Made by a program: the position numbers and the translations under genes
DNA from: Neptunomonas marina
Lineage (GTDB): Bacteria; Pseudomonadota; Gammaproteobacteria; Pseudomonadales; Balneatricaceae
DNA: 64,000 nt
Assembly: GCF_004005935.1 (NCBI RefSeq)
Contig: NZ_SACQ01000006.1
Span: forward strand, 203,085-267,084
Direction: 5' to 3'
Part shown: positions 27,428-36,854 of the stretch, piece by piece
How the letters are laid out: each line of letters starts with the position of its first letter
Numbering within the stretch: position 1 is the first letter of the stretch
Notes under the pieces: generated by a model
The model's database searches: none
Seen by the model: only the letters and a program-made list of their open reading frames with translations
Told to the model about the DNA's origin: nothing

Positions 27428-28288
27428 CTAAGTGCGCACCGAACCAATCTTCTTACCTAGCTCCACAGGGCTCTGCGCTGTAAGCTCGTCGAGCCACTGT
27501 GTCGCATCTTTGCCAAACAGGAGGACAACGGTTGAGCCAAGTTTAAATCGGCCCATCTCTGCCCCTTTTTCTAGCGTTACCGGCAACTGTTTAGCATTAC
27601 CATATTGGGTGCGCAGCGGTTGTTTTAAAGGTGGTGCCACTTGGCCTTCCCAAACGGTTTCAATACCGGCCACAATCATGGCCCCCACCAATACCATCGC
27701 CATCGGCCCCGCTTCTGTATCGAAAATCGCGACATGGCGCTCATTGCGTGCGAACAACTGGTCGACATTCTCAGCGGTTGTTTGGTTCACAGAGAATAGG
27801 TCGCCCGGTACGTAGATCGTTTCGCGCAGTGTGCCTCGCAGTGGCATATGGACACGATGATAATCCCGTGGTGATAGATAGATGGTGGCGAAACTACCGT
27901 TTTTAAAGTCTTCTGCTAATTTTTCGCAGCCTCCTAGCAACGTTGAAAGGCCATAGCCGCGGCCTTTGGCTTGGAAAATCCGACCATGCTCAATTGGGCC
28001 GAGTTGGCTAATCGCGCCGTCCGCAGGAGAGACGATGGTGTCCTCGCCTTGGTCAATGGAACGAGCGTCAGGTTTTAACTCGCGTGTAAAAAAAGCGTTA
28101 AAATTCTCATAGGCTGTGGGCTCTTCGACCAGCGCCTCCTGCATATTGATGGCATATTTCTTGGCGAACTGGCGAATAAAAAAGTTCTTAACCCACGGGG
28201 TTTTACACTCTGCTAAGCGGCCAACAAGGCGAGAGAGTAGATGTTGAGGCACAAGGTGTTGAAAGAGAATAAACAGCGTTTGCTTCAC
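27428..28288 (-). CDS. psd: Phosphatidylserine decarboxylase proenzyme
   Basis: Converts phosphatidylserine to phosphatidylethanolamine at the inner membrane. The 286-residue proenzyme contains the self-cleavage motif LGST near residue 252, where the Ser becomes the pyruvoyl group. It also has the conserved FFTRELKPDARS, SPADGAI and YLSPRDYHRVHMP segments. The frame begins at a TTG at 28300, but that TTGGAG is itself the Shine-Dalgarno of a GTG at 28288, six bases on, which I prefer. It follows the sulfurtransferase gene on the same strand by 30 bases, an order known from pseudomonads. Confidence 0.95.
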   Translation of the reverse strand: MKQTLFILFQHLVPQHLLSRLVGRLAECKTPWVKNFFIRQFAKKYAINMQEALVEEPTAYENFNAFFTRELKPDARSIDQGEDTIVSPADGAISQLGPIEHGRIFQAKGRGYGLSTLLGGCEKLAEDFKNGSFATIYLSPRDYHRVHMPLRGTLRETIYVPGDLFSVNQTTAENVDQLFARNERHVAIFDTEAGPMAMVLVGAMIVAGIETVWEGQVAPPLKQPLRTQYGNAKQLPVTLEKGAEMGRFKLGSTVVLLFGKDATQWLDELTAQSPVELGKKIGSVRT

Positions 28289-28318
28289 TGAAAGCTCCAA
28301 AAAAAGCGTTGAATCGTA

Positions 28319-29131
28319 TTATTTTTCGACAGGGGTGTCTGGGGCGTTGCCCCATTCAAACCAAGAGGCGTCGTAACAGCGGATATCGCGGATTCCCGCA
28401 TGGCGAGCCGCGATGTAAGTTAAGCCAGAGCGGCGGTGTGTTTGGCAGTGGGTCACCACGGTTTTGTCCATATCGATCCCAGCGGCCGTTATTTGTTGGC
28501 GCAAGCTTGCGGGGTCAGCCAGTGTGGCTGGCGTCAAACCGCTGAGCGTGTCGGTCCATTCGAGCCAGTGCGCCCCCGGAATGTGGCCGCCTTTCGCTGC
28601 ATTGATCACTTTTTCGCCGGTGTACTCGCTTCGTGAGCGGGCATCCCAAATCGACAGTGAACCGTTATTTAAGTTTTGCAGTATAAAGCTTTTGTCTGCA
28701 ACAAGCGGTTGATCTGCGTTAACAGTGAGGGCCGATGGTGTCGGCTGGTGGTCCTGTTGGCTTATCGATAGTCCAGCTTCTATCCATGCAGCTAGATGGC
28801 CGTTTAGGAAGGAGGCGTTTTGTAATCCGCAGCAATGCATACTCCAGATAAAACGTCCCGCCCATGGCCCGTATTGGTCGTCATAAACAACTACATGTGA
28901 ATCTTGCGTAATGCCACACTCTGAGAAGAGAGCAGACAACTGCTCACTACTGGGAAGCGTGTTGGCAATCGGTGTTGAGCCACTGAGTAACCGTGTGGGA
29001 TCAATGTTGATCGCACCGGGGATGTGGCCTTGTTGGTAATGCTCTGTAGATGACAGATCAACAACAATAAGGTTAGCGTCGGTTAGGACAGGCGCAAGTT
29101 GCGCAGGATCGATAACCAAAGGTAATAGCAT
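28319..29131 (-). CDS. Two-domain sulfurtransferase (rhodanese/SseA type)
   Basis: A 270-residue cytoplasmic protein of two rhodanese domains: an inactive N-terminal one (about 5-125, with QGHIPGAINID) and a catalytic C-terminal one (about 145-268, with GGHIPGAHWLEW). The active Cys is C229 in THCQTHRRSG, a loop unlike the classic rhodanese CRxGxR or the mercaptopyruvate CGSGVTA. The sulfur donor is therefore uncertain. The frame extends 36 codons upstream into the HDOD gene, but the ATG at 29131 gives the normal start. It sits between psd and the HDOD gene and probably belongs to that transcript. Confidence 0.9.
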   Translation of the reverse strand: MLLPLVIDPAQLAPVLTDANLIVVDLSSTEHYQQGHIPGAINIDPTRLLSGSTPIANTLPSSEQLSALFSECGITQDSHVVVYDDQYGPWAGRFIWSMHCCGLQNASFLNGHLAAWIEAGLSISQQDHQPTPSALTVNADQPLVADKSFILQNLNNGSLSIWDARSRSEYTGEKVINAAKGGHIPGAHWLEWTDTLSGLTPATLADPASLRQQITAAGIDMDKTVVTHCQTHRRSGLTYIAARHAGIRDIRCYDASWFEWGNAPDTPVEK

Positions 29132-29196
29132 AGTGAGTCCACTAAATTTTGCTGGATATCGATCATAGCGATTTGTGGTGACGGACTCAATCGTTG

Positions 29197-30846
29197 CTAC
29201 TGGCTCATCCGTTTTAAAGCGAGTGTTGCAGCCGAACAAAGATATTTAAAGCGCTCTTGGTGAAAACTACTCAGCTGAAGTGTCTCTCCTGCGTCGGCGT
29301 AAACCACTGCAACGACGCCACTGGTGCGAAAAACAGACATCAGCAAGCAGCCAGATTCTGGTATTTGGTCAGCAAAAGCGTCCGGGATCATCGGCTTATA
29401 TTTGGTCAAGTTCTCAGCTTGAATCCAGATCAACCCCGGCTTTTCAGTCAGCTTCTTAAATACGCTTGGAATACTGAGGTCGATCTCATACGAGGCCAGT
29501 GGGTGTGTTTTTTCAAGCCCAAAGGCTTGCGCGGCTTTGAGCGAGTGCTGCTTTGTATTGGCGATATTCAGCACGACGCGCGGTAGGCCTAACCCTTGAA
29601 TCAGGCCCTGCATGAGGCCTTGCAGAATATGGGCGGGTTTCGTGTAGAGATGATACCCCTTCACAAAACGCTCTGCTGTTTGATTAAAGATTTCGGCGTT
29701 TGCCAGCTCATCGGGAAGGTGTGTTTGTACCTCGGTGGGTGCTGGAGGTGGCACAGCTTTTTTCTTCGGTGCAGGCTTCACAGGCTGTGGATATTTACCC
29801 GATATCTGCTTGAGCTCCCGCTCACTGAGCTGGAAGTTGCGCGGGAAATCAGAGGGGATAAATAGCATGTCCGCAGCGGGCGACAGTGTACCCGGCACAT
29901 GGTAGTGACGTGATGCGGCTGCACAGCCTTGATGTAATAAGGCCATCGTTTGATCAAGCTCTAAACCCAGATAATCAGCAATAATATCGGGCGTATTGAT
30001 ATGCCGTGAGCTGCGCCAGTTGTGACTGACGATCTGGGCAAGCCAGTTCCCCAGTTTAATTGGGAAGTAACGCTCTTGTACCAGATGATTCATTTCACGT
30101 AGCTGCTCATCATCAAGGCGAGGATCGCCGAGTGCGCGCTGGTGCAAGCGTGCGAGCATCCCTCTTGATGGCGATGTTTCTGGGTCTTGTGCTTCAATGG
30201 TTAGCTCTGATAGCCCCCAAACCTGCGACAGCGCCATGGAGATATGCTGAATAGTGCAGCCCAGTACATCGTGCTCTGCCAAACTTTGATCGATCTGCTC
30301 TTCGCGTACTTTGATCTGGATTTTATTCATGTGCAGCGGCGCATGGAGCCATAACGACCAATGGGCGACACCATAAAAGAGCGCAGCTAAAAAGCTCTCT
30401 TCTACAAAGGGAAGCTTCTTGCGCTGTAACCAAGAACGCACCTGAAACGCGGCGTGGTAGCTGTTGGCTAATGAGCGTAAGTACTGCTTTTGCTGGACGC
30501 TAGCTGGATTGATTTTAACCGGCTGTAGCTTACGGCTGATGGCCAGCAGCGGATCCATGCCGAGCGAGGAAACCGCGTGATCAATACTAGAGACGCGGCT
30601 GCCTTTTGCAGCATGAGCTTTTTCCGCTTCTCGCACGACATGGAATGACAGAATCGGATCATGTTTGACGACATGAGTGAGGTCGCTGATGGTTGATGAG
30701 TCGCTCAGTAATAGTGAGCGTAGCCGCTTTAAGCTACTGGCACGCACGGGAAACGGTTTGTGTTGCAGGTATTCAGCCCATGCATCACTGCCGTAAAGGA
30801 TAGAAGTTTTGTCGTCCTGTTGTTCGGGTGCGTCGGAATCAGCCAT
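29197..30846 (-). CDS. HDOD domain protein with C-terminal GAF-like region
   Basis: A 549-residue cytoplasmic protein. Residues about 30-230 form an HDOD domain (FPVRASSLKRLRSLL, VVKHDPILSFHVVREAEKA, SSIDHAVSSLGM), a non-enzymatic relative of HD phosphohydrolases found in signalling proteins. A Pro/Lys-rich linker lies near 350-375. The C-terminal third, about 395-545, looks like a GAF fold (LQGLMQGLIQGLGLPRVVLNIAN and VVAVVYADAG). The ligand is unknown. The ATG at 30846 has AAGGTAA upstream. It lies between rsgA and the sulfurtransferase, as in several pseudomonad-like genomes. Confidence 0.85.
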   Translation of the reverse strand: MADSDAPEQQDDKTSILYGSDAWAEYLQHKPFPVRASSLKRLRSLLLSDSSTISDLTHVVKHDPILSFHVVREAEKAHAAKGSRVSSIDHAVSSLGMDPLLAISRKLQPVKINPASVQQKQYLRSLANSYHAAFQVRSWLQRKKLPFVEESFLAALFYGVAHWSLWLHAPLHMNKIQIKVREEQIDQSLAEHDVLGCTIQHISMALSQVWGLSELTIEAQDPETSPSRGMLARLHQRALGDPRLDDEQLREMNHLVQERYFPIKLGNWLAQIVSHNWRSSRHINTPDIIADYLGLELDQTMALLHQGCAAASRHYHVPGTLSPAADMLFIPSDFPRNFQLSERELKQISGKYPQPVKPAPKKKAVPPPAPTEVQTHLPDELANAEIFNQTAERFVKGYHLYTKPAHILQGLMQGLIQGLGLPRVVLNIANTKQHSLKAAQAFGLEKTHPLASYEIDLSIPSVFKKLTEKPGLIWIQAENLTKYKPMIPDAFADQIPESGCLLMSVFRTSGVVAVVYADAGETLQLSSFHQERFKYLCSAATLALKRMSQ

Positions 30847-30869
30847 TCGTTACCTTAAACACATCAAAT

Positions 30870-31895
30870 CTAGGGTTGTTCGAGCAAAGAACCCAGAATC
30901 CGCTGGTAGCTATCCATCCGTGATGGGCTGACATGGCCCTCTTCGATGGCTTTTAGTATAGCGCAGCCTGGCTCTTGCTCATGTTTACAGTCACGAAACT
31001 TACAGTGACCGATAAAAGGGCGGAACTCGATAAAGCCCTCTAACAAGCGCTCTGGCTCAATATGCCACAGCGCAAACTCGCGAATCCCCGGTGAGTCAAT
31101 CAGATCGCCACCCTTTGGGAAGTGGAACAGCCGCGCCGTGGTCGTGGTATGGCGGCCTTTGCGTGTCTGTTCTGAGAGTGCCCCTACTTTTATGTCGACC
31201 CCTGGCAGCAATTCATTAATTAAAGAGGACTTTCCGACCCCAGATTGGCCGACAAATACGCTAATTTTGTTATCAAGTGCGGCGAGTAACTGACTCAAAC
31301 CATCTTTTTGGACGGTGGAGACTGTGATCACTTGGTAGCCGATGCTCTCATAGCGCTCGATGAGGCCCTCGATATACTCTCGGTTGTCAGCGTCGATTAA
31401 GTCGGTTTTATTCAGCAGCAGAACGGGCGTAATGCCACTAATCTCAGCAGCCACTAGATAGCGGTCGATCAGGTTGGCGAAGGGCATCGGTTCGACCGAA
31501 AAGGTGATAATGATCTGGTCGATATTCGCTGCCACCGGTTTGAGGTCGCCATGATTCGTGGGGCGGATCAATTCGCTGGCACGTGGCAGCTTTGCCACAA
31601 CGACGCCATGATCGACACCGGCACGCCAGACCACGCGATCGCCGGTCACAAGTTGGCCAAGATTGGTACGCATATGGCAGCGTACAATCTCTCCAGTAGA
31701 CCCACCCGCAAGCACTTCAACATCCACTTGTTTGCCGAAGTGGGAGATGATCAGACCTTCCTGCTCGGGGCCAAGGTCGCCCCCTTCGAGTTGCTGATCA
31801 AGCTGCGCATCTTTGCGTGAAGCACGTTTCGTGCGCTCTTCTTGAATCTTTTCGATGCGCCAAGCTTGGCGGCGTGTGAGTTTGCGTTTTGCCAT
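30870..31895 (-). CDS. rsgA: Ribosome small-subunit-dependent GTPase A
   Basis: A circularly permuted GTPase for late 30S subunit maturation. The 341-residue protein has an N-terminal OB fold (about 35-110). The permuted GTPase motifs follow: G4 (NKTD near 160), G1 ([10 protein letters not shown] near 215), and DSPGIREF as G3. A C-terminal zinc-binding Cys/His knuckle ([16 protein letters not shown]) follows. I chose the ATG at 31895 ([10 protein letters not shown]) over an upstream GTG at 31916, because basic short N-termini are usual. It diverges from orn, the conserved arrangement. Confidence 0.96.
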   Translation of the reverse strand: MAKRKLTRRQAWRIEKIQEERTKRASRKDAQLDQQLEGGDLGPEQEGLIISHFGKQVDVEVLAGGSTGEIVRCHMRTNLGQLVTGDRVVWRAGVDHGVVVAKLPRASELIRPTNHGDLKPVAANIDQIIITFSVEPMPFANLIDRYLVAAEISGITPVLLLNKTDLIDADNREYIEGLIERYESIGYQVITVSTVQKDGLSQLLAALDNKISVFVGQSGVGKSSLINELLPGVDIKVGALSEQTRKGRHTTTTARLFHFPKGGDLIDSPGIREFALWHIEPERLLEGFIEFRPFIGHCKFRDCKHEQEPGCAILKAIEEGHVSPSRMDSYQRILGSLLEQP

Positions 31896-32000
31896 GAATT
31901 CGTCTGTTTGGTGCACGCAGCCAGCGCGCTGTTCGTGTTAAGGTATTGATATTGGAGCGTCATTATAGACCGCATTTAGCTTGATTTGAGAGGAATATCT

Positions 32001-32555
32001 ATGTCCCGTAGCGATAATCTGATTTGGATTGACTTGGAGATGACCGGGCTAGATCCAGATAACGACTACATTATCGAGATCGCAACGCTAGTTACCGATG
32101 CTAACTTAAACGTACTGGCGGAGGGGCCAAGCCTTGCGGTGCATCAGCCGCAAGAGGTGATGGATGCGATGGATGAGTGGTGTACCCGCCAACATGGGCA
32201 GTCTGGTCTGACGGCCCGCGTGCTTGCGAGTGAGATTAGCGAACGCGAAGCCGAGCAGCGCACCATCGAGTTTCTAGCGCAATGGGTGGATAAGGGTGCC
32301 TCACCCATGTGTGGTAATAGCATCTGCCAGGATCGCCGCTTCCTGTATCGCTATATGCCGGAGCTGGAAGACTTTTTCCACTATCGCAATTTAGATGTCA
32401 GCTCGGTGAAAGAGCTGGCGCGCCGCTGGCAGCCCGATGTTTTAGCGGGTGTGAAGAAGCAGGGCTCGCATTTGGCGATGGATGATATTAAAGACTCCGT
32501 GGCGGAGCTGCGCCACTATCGCGAGCATCTCTTTGTTGAATCAGCTCGCGGTTAA
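32001..32555 (+). CDS. orn: Oligoribonuclease
   Basis: A 3'-5' exoribonuclease of the DEDDh family that degrades very short RNAs, including pGpG from c-di-GMP turnover. The 184-residue enzyme has [10 protein letters not shown] (first Asp and Glu), [17 protein letters not shown], and the C-terminal [11 protein letters not shown] with the catalytic His and Asp. GAGAGGAA 7 bases before the ATG at 32001 fixes the start over an upstream GTG-type extension. It is divergent from rsgA and convergent with the Crp/Fnr gene, leaving only 5 bases between stop codons. Confidence 0.97.
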   Translation: MSRSDNLIWIDLEMTGLDPDNDYIIEIATLVTDANLNVLAEGPSLAVHQPQEVMDAMDEWCTRQHGQSGLTARVLASEISEREAEQRTIEFLAQWVDKGASPMCGNSICQDRRFLYRYMPELEDFFHYRNLDVSSVKELARRWQPDVLAGVKKQGSHLAMDDIKDSVAELRHYREHLFVESARG

Positions 32556-32560
32556 CTGAG

Positions 32561-33259
32561 CTAGTCGATCGCCTCAAGTTGGGCGCGATCGAGAATCACG
32601 ATCTCAGCGCGATGCATCTCGATGGTGCCTTGCGCTTTTAACTCGTTTAGCAAACGCGATAGGGTCTCAGGTTGCATCGCTAAACGTGAGGCGATCAAGC
32701 GTTTTGAAACGGGTAGAACGATGGTGCGTTGCTCGTTATCCTCTGCGGTGCTCAACTGGGATAACAAAAAACGGATCAAACGATGGCGCGCGTTTTGTAG
32801 CGAGAGAATTTCGATCTCGTTAATGCAGCTATGAAGCTTCTGCGCCATCATCGCCATCACACGCGTTGCTCCCTGTGGTGCAGCTTCGAGTGCTTTTAGA
32901 TAGGCATCGCTATGGATGGCGAGCACTTGGCTGTTCACCAGCGCTTGGGCGCTAACCGGATAGCTTTTCCCGGCTAAGAACATCACGGCTTCTGCAAATG
33001 TATGATTTTGCTGAATAATCTCGATGACCTTCTCATTCCCCTCTGCACTGGAGCGATAGAGCTTTATCTTGCCCTCAAGCACTAGGTAGAAGTGGTTTGC
33101 GTTGTCATGGTGGTGGAAGAGTGTTTCGCCGCGCTCCAGTGTCACCACATTGGAGGCGTGGTGTAGCGATTGCAGCGCGGCATTATCGAACGCGGAGAAC
33201 AGCATATGTTGGGCCGCACGAAACCACGCTTGCTCTTTGGTGTGGGGCAGCACTGCCAT
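32561..33259 (-). CDS. Crp/Fnr family transcriptional regulator
   Basis: A 232-residue regulator with a cyclic-nucleotide-binding-type beta barrel (about 15-140), a dimerisation helix (GATRVMAMMAQKLHSCINEIE), and a C-terminal winged helix (about 170-228). The recognition helix region is LAMQPETLSRLLNELKAQG. There is no N-terminal Cys cluster, so it is not an oxygen-sensing Fnr. The overall pattern is closest to Dnr/NnrR-type regulators that respond to NO. That assignment is a guess; no denitrification gene is in the window. The ATG at 33259 has AAGGAG upstream. It starts 17 bases after yacL ends on the same strand. Confidence 0.85.
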   Translation of the reverse strand: MAVLPHTKEQAWFRAAQHMLFSAFDNAALQSLHHASNVVTLERGETLFHHHDNANHFYLVLEGKIKLYRSSAEGNEKVIEIIQQNHTFAEAVMFLAGKSYPVSAQALVNSQVLAIHSDAYLKALEAAPQGATRVMAMMAQKLHSCINEIEILSLQNARHRLIRFLLSQLSTAEDNEQRTIVLPVSKRLIASRLAMQPETLSRLLNELKAQGTIEMHRAEIVILDRAQLEAID

Positions 33260-33276
33260 TACACGCTCCTTGAAGG

Positions 33277-33627
33277 CTAATTTAAGAACTCATGCCAAGC
33301 TTCGATAAGCTCGATAAAGTCGTCAATACCGCAGCAAGCGTCAGCTTCGCTCTCGTAGAGCGAGAAGTCCTCTGCAAGCTCTGCTGCGGTATCGTCGCCA
33401 TGCGCGCGAATCGTGACTTCGCCCTGCTCAATGCGCAAGGTTGCCACAGCGCTTGATTGGGTGAAGGGGCGTGTCGCTGTGCGCTGTTGTTGCGCTATAT
33501 CGAGTAGCGCAGCGGCCTTGGCTTGGCTGCCGCACTCTTCACTGAGCCAGCGGCCAAAAGCTTCTGCTCCCATCGAGAGCCGAGCCTCCGGGTTGCCGTA
33601 TAGATCGTAAGTAAAGTCGTATTCCAT
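33277..33627 (-). CDS. yacL: UPF0231 family protein YacL
   Basis: A 116-residue acidic cytoplasmic protein matching E. coli YacL across its length. Common features are the start MEYDF, ARLSMGAEAFGRWLSEE, the central EVTIRAHG, and the C-terminal CGIDDFIELIEAWHEF. The function is unknown. The ATG at 33627 gives the family start. It lies in a minus-strand run with the YgjP-like gene upstream and the Crp/Fnr gene downstream, with gaps of 15-17 bases. Confidence 0.88.
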   Translation of the reverse strand: MEYDFTYDLYGNPEARLSMGAEAFGRWLSEECGSQAKAAALLDIAQQQRTATRPFTQSSAVATLRIEQGEVTIRAHGDDTAAELAEDFSLYESEADACCGIDDFIELIEAWHEFLN

Positions 33628-33642
33628 AGTAGTTGGCTTCGT

Positions 33643-34170
33643 TTATTGGGGTGGTTCAGTGTAGAAGTTGCCGCGCAGCTCGACCTCGGTCAGAAACAAA
33701 CGCATCTCGAACTCGAGTTGATGGTAGTCGGGCAGCATATGCTCGCATAGCCGGTAAAAGCTTTTGTTGTGGTCAAGTTCTCGCAAGTGCGCCAGCTCGT
33801 GGACCACGATCATGTTAAGGAATGGCTCAGGAACGCGTTTAAATAGATGGCTGATACGAATTTCGCGCTGACGTTTCAACTTGCCACCTTGCTGGCGTGA
33901 AATGCGGTGATGTGTACCTAGCGCATTGTGAACCAGATGTATTTTGGCATCAAACACTACTTTGTTGAGCGGGTCAGTGCTCTTGAGGTATTGGCTTTTA
34001 ATCGCCATCACATAGCTGCGTAGCAATTTATCAGTGTTGATGCTGTGTGCACTTGGGTATTTGCTGCGCAGATAGCCCGCGACTTTCGCCTCTTTTAATA
34101 AGCGTGCGGCTTGGTGTTGCACGGTTTCGGGGTAGGCTCTTAGGTAGCGCACTAGCGTCTCGTCCGACAT
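33643..34170 (-). CDS. YgjP-type zinc metallopeptidase domain protein
   Basis: A 175-residue protein with the zinc motif HELAH (VVHELAHLRELDHNKSFY), where the later His and Asp-His positions match YgjP/DUF45 metallopeptidases related to WSS1 and M48. The N-terminal half is helical and basic. Proteolytic activity is predicted only from the motif. The ATG at 34170 has GAGG upstream and follows the queG stop codon by 2 bases, suggesting co-transcription and coupling with queG. Confidence 0.88.
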   Translation of the reverse strand: MSDETLVRYLRAYPETVQHQAARLLKEAKVAGYLRSKYPSAHSINTDKLLRSYVMAIKSQYLKSTDPLNKVVFDAKIHLVHNALGTHHRISRQQGGKLKRQREIRISHLFKRVPEPFLNMIVVHELAHLRELDHNKSFYRLCEHMLPDYHQLEFEMRLFLTEVELRGNFYTEPPQ

Positions 34171-34172
34171 CT

Positions 34173-35264
34173 TTAAGCCTCACGTCGTGCTGTAGCGTTT
34201 TGCTGTAGCTGGTTAATTGCCCAGTCGATATGTTCCTGCACCAACGGTGACGATGCTTCTCGCTTTGCTTTGAGTGCATCGATGACCGCCGCTCCACCAC
34301 TGCTGTTGCCAAGTGCAATAGCAAGATTACGCTGCCAGCCTTCGAAACCAGTACGGCGAATAGCTGAGCCTTCGGTACGCTTTAGAAAAGTGGCTTCATC
34401 CCATGCGAACAGCGTCAGTAACGAGACATCATCAAGGGAGTGGCGTGGGTGAAAATCGCTCTCCTCTGTCAATTTGGCAAAACGGTTCCAGGGACAAACC
34501 AGTTGGCAGTCATCGCAGCCGAAGATCCGATTTCCCATTAAAGGGCGCAAATTCAATGGAATTGCACCTTTATGCTCGATCGTTAAGTAGGAGATACAGC
34601 GTCTTGCATCCAGCTCATAGGGGCCAATAAAAGCGTTTGTCGGGCAGATATCAAGGCAGGCGGTGCAGCGCCCGCAGTGGTTTTTGGTGATCGGCTCAGC
34701 CACTGGTAGCGGCAGGTCGATAAAAAGCTCGCCTAAAAAGAAGTAGGATCCCGCGTGGCGGTTAAGAATAAGTGTATGTTTGCCGGTCCAGCCGATTCCC
34801 GCCTGCTGTGCTATGGGGCGCTCCATCACTGGGGCGCTATCCACAAAGGCACGATAGCCCAGCGCAGAGGTCTCTTTTTCAATCCGCTGGCCCAGCTGCG
34901 TAATACGCTTGCGCATGGTCTTATGGTAATCCCGCCCTAGGGTGTAGCGAGCGATGTAGGCTTTATCGGGCTGACCGATAAGTTTTAAAGCATCGAAAGC
35001 TGGTGGGGTGTAGTCCATACGTAAGCTAATGATCCGACAACTGCCGGGTACAAGCTCATAGGGTTTGCGGCGCTTTTCGCCATGGTCAGCAAGGTAGTTC
35101 ATCTGACCGTGATAGCCTTTCTCTAGCCAAGCTTGTAGCTGGGCAAAATCGCTGTCGAGATCAGGATCCACAATGCCACACTGCTGAAAACCAAGTTCAG
35201 CGGCCCAAACAGGGATCTGTTCGCTAAGCGATAATAACTGTTCGTCGGTGAGAGAATGCGACAC
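34173..35264 (-). CDS. queG: Epoxyqueuosine reductase
   Basis: A cobalamin- and Fe-S-dependent enzyme reducing epoxyqueuosine to queuosine in tRNA anticodons. The 363-residue protein carries two ferredoxin-like cluster motifs, CGRCTACLDICPTNAF and CDDCQLVCPWNRF, and the active-site region DSAPVMERPIAQQAG with its catalytic Asp. A C-terminal HEAT-like tail is present. The start is a GTG at 35264 with AGG about 11 bases upstream. It diverges from nnr across a 75-base gap, a common neighbourhood. Confidence 0.96.
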   Translation of the reverse strand: MSHSLTDEQLLSLSEQIPVWAAELGFQQCGIVDPDLDSDFAQLQAWLEKGYHGQMNYLADHGEKRRKPYELVPGSCRIISLRMDYTPPAFDALKLIGQPDKAYIARYTLGRDYHKTMRKRITQLGQRIEKETSALGYRAFVDSAPVMERPIAQQAGIGWTGKHTLILNRHAGSYFFLGELFIDLPLPVAEPITKNHCGRCTACLDICPTNAFIGPYELDARRCISYLTIEHKGAIPLNLRPLMGNRIFGCDDCQLVCPWNRFAKLTEESDFHPRHSLDDVSLLTLFAWDEATFLKRTEGSAIRRTGFEGWQRNLAIALGNSSGGAAVIDALKAKREASSPLVQEHIDWAINQLQQNATARREA

Positions 35265-35339
35265 GTGAGAATTTGCCTACCTTAAATCAGCTTCCTCTAT
35301 ACTTAGGGTGATAGCCTGAGTCTAAGAAGCCTGAAAACT

Positions 35340-36845
35340 ATGAATATATTACCAAGCGCATTATACACGGCAGAGCAAACACGGTTACTAGATAAAACCG
35401 CCATTGAAACGGCAGGGATTCCCGGTTTTACCTTGATGAAACGAGCAGGACGAGCGGTGTTTTCGGCCTTACTGAACCGCTGGCCGCGCGTAGCGTCAAT
35501 AACGGTGCTCTGTGGTGGCGGCAATAATGGTGGTGATGGTTTTGTTGTTGCGGCGCTCGCCAAACAAAAAGGGTTGCAGGTGCAAGCGCTCTTCGTTGGT
35601 GGCCAAGGGTTTGCGGCAGGGCTATCAGGAGAAGCGCGTGAGGCATGGCTATGGGCCAGTGGAGAGGGGGTGCATTTTGAACCTTATGATGCGGCAACTC
35701 CCCTGCACGGTGAGGTTATCGTCGATGCTTTGTTGGGTACTGGTTTAACAGGTGAAGTACGCGAACCTTTTGCGGCGCTTATCGAACGAATAAACCGTAT
35801 GAACACGCCTGTGTTGAGTGTGGATATTCCCTCGGGGCTTTGTTCAGATACAGGACGTATGCTGGGGAGTGCCATAAAAGCGGACATCACCATCAGTTTT
35901 ATCGGCCTTAAGTTCGGCCTGTTTTCGCATAATGCAGTGAACCATGTGGGGGAGGTGCTGTTTGATGATCTACGCATCCCCGATACCGTTTATGAACAGG
36001 TGGATGTTGCTGCGTTTCGTGTGACCCAAGAGGATGTGGCTGAGTGCTTGCCGCCGCGCAGGCGCACCGCTCACAAAGGCGACTTTGGCCATGTGCTGGT
36101 GGTTGGTGGCAACAGTGGCATGGGGGGCGCTGCATTGATGGCGGCAGAGATGGCGGTGAGCTGCGGAGCGGGTAAGGTGAGCCTTGCAACCCGCGAAGAA
36201 CATGTTGTGGCAAGCCTGATTCGTGTGCCGGAAGTGATGGTTAAAGGGGTGCGCTCAGGGCTGGAAATCTCCCCTCTGCTGGAGCAGGTTAGTGTCGTTG
36301 TTATTGGCCCTGGATTGGGCCGTGACGCGTGGGCGGACCACATGTTACAGGTGGTTCTGCAGAGTAATAAGCCCATGGTCTTGGATGCTGATGCGCTCAA
36401 TTTAATAGCTGACAAGGGCTTATTGTCGCGCTTGAAGAGCTTACCTAGCGTGATAACGCCGCATCCAGGTGAGGCGGCTCGGCTTCTTGGTACCGATACA
36501 GCTGAGATCCAGTCTGCTCGTCAGTCATCGGTGGAGCAGCTGCATCGCGAAACCGGCGCCGTTGTGCTGCTCAAAGGTTCGCGAACGCTGATCAGTGATG
36601 GTGACTCACTCTATGTGTGCAGTGCCGGAAACCCCGGTATGGCCAGTGGCGGCATGGGGGATGTGCTATCGGGTGTGATTGGCGGGTTGTTGGCACAGAA
36701 ACTGAGCTTAATTGATGCCGCTCGGGTTGGTGCTTATGCTCATGCTCATGCGGCTGACCTTTGTGCGGAACAAAACGGTGAGATAGGCTTGAAAGCAACC
36801 GACCTGATACCCTATGTTAGATCTGTTTTAAACGGGATAGTGTGA
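35340..36845 (+). CDS. nnr: Bifunctional NAD(P)H-hydrate repair enzyme
   Basis: Fusion of NAD(P)HX epimerase (N-terminal YjeF_N, about 1-215, with GGGNNGGDGFV near 59-69) and ADP-dependent NAD(P)HX dehydratase (C-terminal, about 225-500, with AHKGDFGHVLVVGG and the nucleotide site GNPGMASGGMGDVLSG). Together they repair hydrated NADH and NADPH. At 501 residues it has the full length of the bifunctional protein. tsaE follows with a 9-base gap, the conserved nnr-tsaE-ami-mutL-miaA order. Confidence 0.96.
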   Translation: MNILPSALYTAEQTRLLDKTAIETAGIPGFTLMKRAGRAVFSALLNRWPRVASITVLCGGGNNGGDGFVVAALAKQKGLQVQALFVGGQGFAAGLSGEAREAWLWASGEGVHFEPYDAATPLHGEVIVDALLGTGLTGEVREPFAALIERINRMNTPVLSVDIPSGLCSDTGRMLGSAIKADITISFIGLKFGLFSHNAVNHVGEVLFDDLRIPDTVYEQVDVAAFRVTQEDVAECLPPRRRTAHKGDFGHVLVVGGNSGMGGAALMAAEMAVSCGAGKVSLATREEHVVASLIRVPEVMVKGVRSGLEISPLLEQVSVVVIGPGLGRDAWADHMLQVVLQSNKPMVLDADALNLIADKGLLSRLKSLPSVITPHPGEAARLLGTDTAEIQSARQSSVEQLHRETGAVVLLKGSRTLISDGDSLYVCSAGNPGMASGGMGDVLSGVIGGLLAQKLSLIDAARVGAYAHAHAADLCAEQNGEIGLKATDLIPYVRSVLNGIV

Positions 36846-36854
36846 TTTATTGCG

